This document shows positions 1-8,620 of a DNA stretch of 64,000 bases, one piece after another. The stretch's first letter is position 1. The number at the start of each line of letters is the position of its first letter. The notes beneath the pieces were generated by a model. The model did no database searches and was not told the DNA's origin. It was given only the letters and a program-made list of their open reading frames with translations. The stretch is taken from NCBI GenBank assembly GCA_002633005.1, contig NMRA01000001.1, forward strand, positions 4,021,390 to 4,085,389, read 5' to 3'. Position numbers and translations under genes: made by a program. The stretch comes from Phoronis australis. Lineage: Eukaryota > Phoronida > Phoronidae.

Positions 1-500
1 AGGACCCCAGAAAAATGTATAATTTTGGCCAACTTCGGAACATCGCATCTCAGAAATGACTGATCGGATTCACACGAAACTTTGAGATGCTATGCGTTAT
101 ACACTGTTTTCTAAAATAAAGTTAGGGCTTATTCTTACAATGTTCCACATTTGCATGAGGGGATATCAAAAAACAGAACTTGTTTGATTTTTATGAAAAA
201 AGTAAAGTTGCTTAAAACAAAAAGCAAAAATTTTAAAAAACTGTTACAACGTTTTCAGATCTTATCTTGAACATTTATGCATACAAAATTTGGTCATGTT
301 ATTAATCCTGTTGTTTTGCTATGAATGTACCTTTCTTTTTTGTTAAATTTTCTTAAAAAGTAAGGTCACCCTTTGTTAATGGCAGATCGGCATAAAGTCA
401 AAAATCAATTTCTACTTAATTTCTACTTTCAGAAAATATATACCTTGCAGAGTTAAACTCTGTAGTTTTGTACATATTTGGCTACATTTGACTTGTCGAT
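1..500. repeat. Dispersed repeat family R1, copy 1 (partial at window edge)
   Basis: This stretch resembles two other places in the window, about 36,880-37,285 and 50,640-51,170, over several hundred bases with moderate divergence. Shared landmarks in order are an 'acatcgcatctcagaaatg'-like block, a 'catgaaaaa..aaagttgc' block, 'cttgaacattt', 'aatttggtcat', 'gttttgc', 'tgtacctttcttttt' and a closing 'ttcagaaaa..tatac' block. No coding potential or terminal inverted repeats were seen. It looks like an old interspersed element of unknown class. Confidence 0.6.
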
Positions 501-505
501 AAAGT

Positions 506-1098
506 CTGTAACAGTAACAGTATTAGTAATGGTAATGGTCATGGTGATGGTGATTATAATAACAATTCAAAGTTTTTGTTCAGGGTAACTATCCATAAGT
601 ACAAATACAATATTAATATATACATAAAGGAAAACATTTTTGTTATCTTTTCAACGGTATCGATTGCAATAAGACGTCAACGGTGACGGCCACTTTGTCT
701 CCAACCGCAAACAAAGTTTACACAAAACATGAACGAACTGAATAGAGTAAACAAACGGACATGTCAATAGATTTTTGTTTATCCAAATACAATTTTAAAG
801 GAGGTTCAAGCAGGTAGGCCCGATCGGTGTTAAAATATTTAGTCATTGTGGAAGCCACAGAATCTAAGACGCTATTCTACCAGAAGAACAGAATAAATCA
901 ACTTACCTTGGTACATGCGTGCAAACCAGAATTGATTTTTGACGGATTCATTCCGTGCGGCCATCGAATGCTCGTGCTCAATCTGTCTTCGGAAAAAGGG
1001 CGAATTTAACTTCTGATACGCAATACCTGGTTCCTCTTGCCACTTGTACACATCGGATGACCACATCACTATATTGTCGAAATATCAACTTTTATTTG
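506..1098. repeat. Direct duplicate, copy 1 (gap-associated)
   Basis: 593 bases nearly identical to 1361-1953 (constant offset of 855). I saw only a few substitutions, for example a g/a near 570 versus 1425 and a t/c near 729 versus 1584. Copy 1 stops exactly at the single N at 1099. This pattern fits two alleles, or overlapping contigs, laid end to end. Confidence 0.85.
907..1066 (-). CDS. Coding exon of unrecognised gene (copy 1)
   Basis: Reading on the minus strand, an ATG at 1066 opens 53 codons and one extra base, ending at a strong donor (AAG|GTAAGT, intron from 906). The peptide begins MWSSDVYKWQEEPG and contains KLNSPFFRRQIEHEH and NQFWFARMYQ; it is charged and rich in Trp/Phe/Arg/Glu, with no signal peptide or membrane segment. 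The frame is also open a few codons upstream, so the ATG may be internal to a longer exon. The gene would continue to the left, out of the window. I do not recognise the family. An identical reading frame exists in the duplicate at 1762-1921, so only one copy is probably real. Confidence 0.5.
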
Positions 1099-1099
1099 N
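1099..1099. other. One-base assembly gap
   Basis: Single N directly at the end of the first duplicate copy (506-1098). Nominal gaps of one base flanked by duplicated sequence mark contig joins of unknown or negative true size. Confidence 0.95.
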
Positions 1100-1249
1100 G
1101 TCCTACATAACCTTAAACTAATTAAAAGGATTCATCGGCATGATGACATCTTGAACCCGTGACCTTTGGTTTATGAAAATGCTGAAGAACAGAATTGTAG
1201 TGATAAAATAGTAATCAAATCTCAACAAAAGAAAGCTTTCGATTCAATT

Positions 1250-1342
1250 AAGTACTACTACTGCTGCTGCTGCTGCCGCCGCCGCCGCCGCCGCCGCTGC
1301 CGCCGCCGCAGAAGCCGCCGCCGCCGCTGCCGTTGCTGCTGC
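1250..1342. repeat. (CTG/CCG)n trinucleotide microsatellite
   Basis: About 90 bases of CTG, CCG and a few interrupting CAG/AAG triplets. It lies between the two duplicate copies. It is GC-rich against an AT-rich background. No intact gene frame passes through it with other support, so a coding polyalanine or polyarginine tract is not claimed. Confidence 0.85.
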
Positions 1343-1360
1343 ATACAAAAATGATGATAA

Positions 1361-1953
1361 CTGTAACAGTAACAGTATTAGTAATGGTAATGGTCATGGT
1401 GATGGTGATTATAATAACAATTCAAAGTTTTTATTCAGGGTAACTATCCATAAGTACAAATACAATATTAATATATACATAAAGGAAAACATTTTTGTTA
1501 TCTTTTCAACGGTATCGATTGCAATAAGACGTCAACGGTGACGGCCACTTTGTCTCCAACCGCAAACAAAGTTTACACAAAACACGAACGAACTGAATAG
1601 AGTAAACAAACGGACATGTCAATAGATTTTTGTTTATCCAAATACATTTTTAAAGGAGGTTCAAGCAGGTAGGCCCGATCGGTGTTAAAATATTTAGTCA
1701 TTGTGGAAGCCACAGAATCTAAGACGCTATTCTACCAGAAGAACAGAATAAATCAACTTACCTTGGTACATGCGTGCAAACCAGAATTGATTTTTGACGG
1801 ATTCATTCCGTGCGGCCATCGAATGCTCGTGCTCAATCTGTCTTCGGAAAAAGGGCGAATTTAACTTCTGATACGCAATACCTGGTTCCTCTTGCCACTT
1901 GTACACATCGGATGACCACATCACTATATTGTCGAAATATCAACTTTTATTTG
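1361..1953. repeat. Direct duplicate, copy 2 (gap-associated)
   Basis: Second copy of 506-1098, same length, continuing to the right into unique sequence. It carries the second copy of the minus-strand exon. The sequence leading into the two copies differs (481-505 versus 1100-1360 with the microsatellite), so the two haplotypes may differ by an insertion here. Confidence 0.85.
1762..1921 (-). CDS. Coding exon of unrecognised gene (copy 2)
   Basis: Same 53-codon exon as at 907-1066, with the same ATG context and GTAAGT donor; the translations are identical. Because the copy sits in a gap-flanking duplicate, it is most likely the same exon seen on another haplotype rather than an exon duplication. 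Confidence 0.45.
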
Positions 1954-3390
1954 TTCAAACCAACTGTATCGTCTGCTATACATCATTTCCTCCGACACAT
2001 AACTTCGAACGTCACAAGCTACTAATAGTTACTCTACTCGCATCATGAAATCTGGCAAATAGAAGGTGAACAATACCTGTGTTATGCTGTGTATTGAATA
2101 CTTAAGTGCGCGCTGCATGATTTTCATAACACTTTTATAGATATTTCATCAGAATTTGAATGACTCGTGGTGAGATAGACAAAGATTTCTGATTTCCCAG
2201 TAAACTCATCTGCTGCATTTCAATAATATGACAATAATCCTGTGACGTTTGAACAAAAATAGTTAATATACGTTTTATAAGCATAAACCTATTACCGTAA
2301 ACTCTGGCTCAAAAACAGAATCTTTGACCGACAAATGTTTAAACATAAGTGAACGATGCATGATTTTATCTTTTTGCTAAAGATCTCTATGGAACAAAAG
2401 CGTTAAAAGTCGCGGGGAGTTGTATACGCATTACACGTTTGTTAGTCAGTCTCGTGTGATTTCTTGCCCTTCTGGGGCAGTAAGAAAGAAACTAAATTCA
2501 GAGCCGTCTAGGGTGAAACGTAATATCATGTAAAGAAGAATTAAAAGGAACATGCATCCACCATGACAAAGTTTTGGTTAGAAAATATAACTATTACCAG
2601 TGACATGGATTTAATTCCAAAGCTTATAACGCATTCATAAATCTGTAAATGAATGGACTATTTTTTCATTACATTCACCCAACAGGAGTTCGATTTTAGA
2701 GCAGCAAAACCATGAATCCATGAATTTTGTTGATAATGGAAAAAACAAAAAACAACATGTGTTTATTTTTTCTAGCACTAGCTAATACTTTTTGGAAAAT
2801 CTATGAAAATTAGGACTATAACACGGGTAGTACATGTGGGTATCAATTCTGTAGATGCAAAGCACTCTCGAAAACACAAAATCACGCAAGTGAAACACGT
2901 GACCACACTAGCTTTGGTCGCAAGGTTCTTGCGTTTACGGAACAAACCAATGATACAATCACAAAGTTGATTAACATTGACTAGCGCCTGGGAGCTTACT
3001 GAGATAGTCGTTTATGTAGATCTGAGTATATACGTATGAATGCTCATTACGGTGCCCAAAATAGATGCACAGTTTCAGTATTGGGCACAATTGTGGTTTA
3101 ATAATTTTAAATGTGCTAATTTCTACGATGAGCCGACGTGACTTTGTAAAACACCACGGGCCTGACAGAACGACGTCAGAACAACCAAGCATTACTTTCT
3201 TATTCGGAAAAAAACGGTTTCAAAATGGACACCATATTTGATTATGGCAACAGGAAAAAATCAATCAAACAATAGATAAAGTAATTAATACTATATAATT
3301 TTGTTTTTACAAATCGCGGCATTGATATGGTGTAAGTAAGAATTATCAATCGTCTTACACGCCATGTTTTTTGTATCACGTGACCTATAG

Positions 3391-3483
3391 TAAGTCTGAA
3401 AAGATCTCTGTCCCGTCTGGGGCTCGAGGCCGAAACTTTCTGCTAATCGTGCCCTGGTCGGGATAGAGATCTTTTCAGACTTA
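3391..3483. mobile_element. 93-bp hairpin MITE with 7-bp target duplication
   Basis: The two ends are inverted repeats: 3391-3415 (starting TAAGTCTGAAAAGATC) pairs with 3459-3483, 24 of 25 positions matching. The element is flanked by a direct repeat CCTATAG at 3384-3390 and 3484-3490 (8 bp, ACCTATAG, if the terminal A is counted outside). The size, near-perfect arms and target duplication indicate a very young, non-autonomous DNA element. An 8-bp duplication would suggest hAT-type mobilisation. There is no coding content. Confidence 0.8.
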
Positions 3484-4108
3484 CCTATAGGAAATGCGAT
3501 GTGACCAGCAGACGGCGTGTGAGAATAATTTTTTCTTATCGTTAAGTCTGTCAGAGGTTACTGGAACACAAAGCTCCATGAGCCAGAGTAATCTATTAGC
3601 ACGATTCGAGATTTCTGGGCCTACAAAACTTTTATTTCAGGAGATTTTAGTACATACTTTGCAGTGCCATTGTCAATGAGCCGTGGTTTCACTTGCCGAA
3701 AGCATTTTATTGAAACGTACAATTAGAAACCGGCTTCAAAGCGAAAACGAGAAACTCGTCAACCTTACTAGAAATGCTGTCGAAGTGTTTTAAAAATAAA
3801 TATGAAAATAAATTAGCGCGTACTTTGTTCTTCCATCCACAACTCTGCCAAAACCATCAATTAAACTATTGTAATTATGAAGAAATTAACCAGATTTTGA
3901 TTGGTCTTTTATCTGGAAAACACGCATAATGGTCAGAGGTGGCGCTGCATCGGAGTATCTGTTAGCTGGTTGAACTTGTTTGTCGCAAGCTTTCTCATTT
4001 CTGAAATCTCTTTTGACAAATATTTATGTAATCTCTGCCCAGTGATTTCAGTTAGTTCCTTTTGGGATAACTTTTATGAGATACAAAAACAGAAGCACAG
4101 CTGTACTG

Positions 4109-4326
4109 CATGCGCGGGGGCTCGAATTTCCGACGGTGTGGACCTTTTACCGACAAAAAAGCCGAAGGACTAAAAAAAACGGGGTACCACGTCCAGAGCT
4201 ATGAATTGCGCATTTGTGCCTTTTTAGACTACTTTTTGTCTCGTTTTGGCGAACTTTTTGTTTCTCTGAAGCGGACCTTTTAGTCCACTTTGCCAAATGG
4301 GGAGGGATCGTTTGAGCACAAGCATG
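4109..4326 (+). mobile_element. TIR element family M1, diverged copy
   Basis: Starts CATGCGCG and ends near AGCATG, with the family's internal landmarks: 'ctcgaatttccgac', 'ttttaccgacaaaa', 'ggtaccacgtcc', 'gcatttgtgcc', 'ttttagtccactt' and 'gccaaatgggg'. The ends are more decayed than in the copies at 18,999 and 36,478, and no target duplication is visible. It is in the same orientation as 36,478-36,712. Confidence 0.75.
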
Positions 4327-4689
4327 CTTTTATGTTCAGTAGCTTTAACTATTTCGGTTGACTTCATCCTTGACTGACCATAGTATGTTCACCAGACTTT
4401 AATGTTAATGTGAATGGAGGCAGTGTATGCGAGACAAGTATTAAGCTCACGGTTGAAGCGCCCTCTAACTGTGGATTCTTTACAATGTTGAGACCATTAT
4501 GGCGGTGTCAACACATGAAGCGTATCAACAGCACAGGTGTATAGCACTCGCGTGATGAACGTGAACGACATTGACGAAATTGCCGAGTTTAATGAAAACT
4601 GTGTTAAAAAATCTCTGATCTCAACGATAGTCGAATTCACCACAGATTTTTACGAATATAATGTTTGAAGTGTCCAAAACTGGACACTG

Positions 4690-4766
4690 GTCATTTACAG
4701 GGGTATCGGATCATGGGAACCAGTTTGATGCCCGTTATTTATTGGAGAAGACTGGTTCTTAAGATA
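4690..4766. repeat. Short inverted repeat with AACCAGT core
   Basis: A GGAACCAGTTT segment near 4716 faces an ACTGGTTCTTA segment near 4750. The same core and geometry recur at 12,368-12,497 and 29,961-30,015, suggesting a small foldback family. The outer arms are poorly conserved here. Confidence 0.35.
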
Positions 4767-5135
4767 AGGGGTTGCTTTGGTTTTATTCTCTTTGTTTGAC
4801 TTCCTTTTGCAGGTGCTGCCAGAAAAATAATCTTGAACTTTTGTTTCTTGGAAATCACATATCATGATGTGTTTGACACTATAAGGGCAGTAGACAATTG
4901 GACGCCTCCGAAATTCTGGCCTGAAGTGTAAAACCTTTGGGACTTAAGTAGTTCTACCCAGGAACAAGAATAAGATCTAAAAGTTTCGCACTTGTTGCGT
5001 AAAATAGAAAATAACGAGTTGCAATTTTAGGAAGACACTTTTTGAGAAATTCAAGTTTATGAAACAACTTGAATGGACCCAGTGTGAAGTGATCGTAATT
5101 CAAAGAACCAGATAGAAAATTTGGAGGCTACTTAC

Positions 5136-6204
5136 CGCCGAATTTATTCTGAGAGCGGAACTCGTCAAATTGAGACTTTTCGACTGAGCGCTACTGACAT
5201 CGGCGATCAAAACATATGAAATGTCCCAACTAAGAAGCAAGAGCCGAAGCGGTTTATTACGTCACAAACTACACCTAGGGACTCCACCCAGACCTCAGTA
5301 TAACCATAGAAAACGAAAACATGTTAGCTTGCCTCATTTCAGTATTTTTGGGAGGTTTGCAAAAATAAATCAAAACGCGTGAAACGTGGTATGGGTATAG
5401 GCTACGCCATGATGATAATAGCCATATTTTTACCTAATTTTAAATCATGTAATAAAGACACTGTGACAAGATAGCAAAGCTTTGTTTAGATTACAATCTA
5501 GGTCTATCACTCGAAAGGCATTATTTAAGTCAATGACAAATTTTCGAAATTAGTCTCGTTGTTTGTTACTCTTAGTTAAAAATATTCGCTGGTTCAACCA
5601 GTTTATCCATTTGATTGGTTCTGGATGACGATTTCCGGTTTACTAACCAATCACATGTCCTAGCAGGTTGACGCAGCCGAACTGGCGAAGTCAATCAAGG
5701 GCAGTCATTGTTAACTGTGAAGCTATCAGTCGGAGACACTACCAGACGTTCAAACTGAAAATTAAACTTACTGTCTTTAAATATTTTGAGAGTCGATGTG
5801 GTGTTGAATAAGCATCATTTGGAAATAAGTTTGATAAAATTTGCGACGCCAAAAAGAATCTTTGACAGATTTTATGTCTGTCTGACACAATTCCATCTCC
5901 CATGATAATTTCTCTGACAAAATCTAAAAACCGATTAAAATTTATAGAAACAGCCCTATGCAGAAGCGACAGACAAGAAAATGTAACATCTTTATTTTCC
6001 ATACACATCTGAACAAGACCACAGTAACAAAATTCCAATGAGCTTGTGACCAAAATCCATCCATGAGAAACCAATAATACACAACTCCCACGTATCAAAG
6101 GGAGCAATAAAATTAACCAGCAAAAACCAGTTGGCAATGAAGCTCGTTACAAAAAGCAGAAATTTTCAAGAGATGGGTTTCACAAATGTTTTTAACATTA
6201 TCCA
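5136..6204 (-). CDS. Unrecognised gene, three predicted internal exons
   Basis: Three minus-strand exons fit together: 6204-6128 (acceptor CAATCAG, entry needs one base from an upstream exon, ends in phase 0), 6008-5772 (acceptor TTGTTCAG, 79 codons, phase 0 at both ends, strong donor ACA|GTAAGT) and 5183-5136 (16 codons, phase 0, donor GCG|GTAAGT). The middle exon has believable protein composition, with segments CLSLLHRAVSINFNRFLDF and RHKICQRFFLASQILSNLF that look amphipathic and alpha-helical, as in HEAT/ARM-like scaffolds. The first exon's donor (CTG|GTTTTTG) is weak. No start, stop or family was identified; the gene probably extends both ways. Being on the same strand as the MCFD2-like gene, it could lie downstream of it as an independent transcript. 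Confidence 0.45.
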
Positions 6205-8468
6205 CTGATTGATGCATGAGGCCAACAGTATTGATAAAGAATTATACACAGGACGAGGAGATACAGTGCTGTGCTGGCACGGTTAACTGACAGAGGCAAC
6301 CAGGAAGTGGACTTAATCATAACCAGAACAGTGACTTAGAGAATAACAAGTAAAACCAAAAATATTAGGTAAATATTTATAAAATTCAATTAAAATCAGA
6401 ACCATTCAAAGATCGAAATTAAATTTTGACAAATTTTCAATCTCAAGATGAAGACAAACACTAGGGTTCATGTGACCTCTCGAGCAGCTAACCTTCCCCA
6501 CCCTCATTTACAAAGATGTTTAGTTATCATGAGACCGAAAAAAGGAGTATACCTTTAAATAGTAAAAGATGGATGAGGGAGGAAGAGTAGCTATCCCCAC
6601 GTTATGGCTTGGTTTCTACATGTACTCGCTCAACTCCTACCTATTGCACATTACATTGTCTGGCACATTTAGTAAAGTCACACAACTATCACTTCAAACA
6701 TCATTGGCCAGTCAGAACAAAACTGATTAAAAACGCAGTGATGTTGACTTCATGAATGCAAACTCAAATTTGCGATGTAAGGGTCTAGATGTAGGGTAAG
6801 GTAAATATGATATGAATCGGCATTCGGTACACAAAAATATCGTCTAAATGAATGTTTCCCTCACCATTTCCTCACATACAATTCCACATATTTTTAAGAA
6901 AAGGAACACTACACTAATCCCCACATGTGACTGGTCACTCACTACACATCACCAATGTGCCGGCAGCAATTTTTCAGAAAATTAATGTCCAACTGCAAGC
7001 ACAAAATATTCAACTTGAGCTGAAAAATAACTCACCTCCTGACACATTACTGACCCATTCAATAATTTATAAGTTTTCAAGTTTAGTAACTGGAAATTAA
7101 TGTATCCTCTCACATTTCCTCCTCAAAACTCAACTTTTTCTGAAATCATTGGGCGACACGAGTAACATACCACAATTGCAAGTTTTAACTGTTGAAGTCA
7201 GCTAATAAAAGTAAAATGTAACCAAATAATAGTCAAAGCATGTAACCTTATACATATTCAATAGACAAATACAAACTCAACAGTGTCAGGCCTGGTAAAG
7301 CTTTGGAACACTTGTACACTTTTCCTAACATTGCATTTGATCTTTGAGGGTCATCTGAGGTAAAGTTCAACACCGGCAAAATGACAACCACACTCTGGCA
7401 TTGTAAACCATAGTTTAATCTGGACACCGAGGTCATTTCACATAAATACCGCCAGTAATAAGGAATGTATGCAATGATATCATTTAGAAATTAAAGCTTC
7501 AAAATATCTGAAGTCTTGATGTTCTTACGTTTCAAATTTTATCAAAATTGTTAAAACGATACGGAGGCTGCTTTAAAAACAGAAGACATGCAACGCTGTT
7601 GCTTTGCACTGTTTTGCAGAGGAAGGTTTCACTTCTACTTGGCATTTTCAGAAAATTGTAGATTTTGAGACAGCAAATTTACGAAGATATGTATTTCCTA
7701 TCTGAAATTGAGCTCGTTATGATTGACCATAGTTCAATCTGCAAGCATTGTTTCATTTTTGTATGTATGAGAGCCTAAGTGTACTGGAGTACAGCAGTCT
7801 CAAAGGAAAGTCACCTTGCCAAACAAACATCTGAATTAAACATCAGAACATAAGCTGAAATGGTGTGACAAATTCACTAAAAAATACCCCCCCCCCCCAT
7901 ATAAGACACTGGGGGAAGAGTAATGGATGCAAACACGATTATAGCTCATCAGCCCATTGAGATAAAATGTAAAAGATGAAATCAATTATGATGAGAAGTT
8001 GGAATGAACAAACCTTACACACTGCAAGATGTGATTTACAAAATTTCACAAAACAGGCATCTGTCGATAGTTAACTGCGGTTTATGAATAGCTAAACATA
8101 AACAACATGTTTAAAAACTGTTCGTTTTTGATTCTAACAAAATCTAGGAAAACCAGACATTTGCCCCATACAGGACACTTTTTTCAGTGAAACTATACAG
8201 GAGTACATAATTTTCCTGAAAGTTTAACCATAGGAACAAGATATCAAGACAAAAATGAATATTACATTAAACAGTCCCATAAAACCTCTACACTTTACAG
8301 AAGAAATTACAGAAAAGCCCTACAATATCGAGGGATTCTAAACTCTATCAAAATTCTGCAAGGTAATTATTTCAAGTCTTCTGCAGTACACCCAAACTTA
8401 AAACCAGCAAATGGATTTTGTGTGGTTTTTTGCCCTCTGTCCTCCTTCCCTCTTTGTTCACATGGCAT
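6205..8468. other. AT-rich stretch, nothing assigned
   Basis: No exon, RNA gene or terminal-repeat element was recognised. A C-homopolymer near 7887 is the only simple repeat noted. The part nearest 8468 should hold the 3' untranslated region of the MCFD2-like gene, but I did not find a canonical AATAAA on the minus strand close to its stop. Confidence 0.5.
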
Positions 8469-8620
8469 CTATTGGTTCTTCTTTTGCGTCAGTACATACT
8501 CCGAATAGCTGATGTATCCATCTTTATCCAGATCACTCTCATCAAGGATCTTTCCGATCATCTCGTCAAAATCGGTATCCGAAAATTTAGGCATTTTCTC
8601 TGGATCATTGCCCTCGTGGT
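8469..8620 (-). CDS. MCFD2: MCFD2-like exon 3 (second EF-hand, stop)
   Basis: Acceptor TTATTCGCAG precedes 8620; the exon completes a codon begun in exon 2 (G+AC, Asp), runs 49 more codons and stops at TAG 8471-8469. It encodes the second EF-hand (DLDKDGYISYSE) and ends QKKNQ. Confidence 0.92.

Larger units (their letters stand above)
1954..5135. other. Gene-poor stretch
   Basis: No exon with convincing codon content and splice sites was found here. It holds a 93-bp hairpin element (3391-3483), a member of the 220-260 bp TIR family (4109-4326) and a short inverted repeat near 4,690-4,760. The remainder is AT-rich and unassigned. Confidence 0.6.

Noticed and set aside
1166-1354. Plus-strand ORF encoding poly-Cys/poly-Arg
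   Set aside because: Direct translation of the CTG/CCG microsatellite with no supporting exon features.
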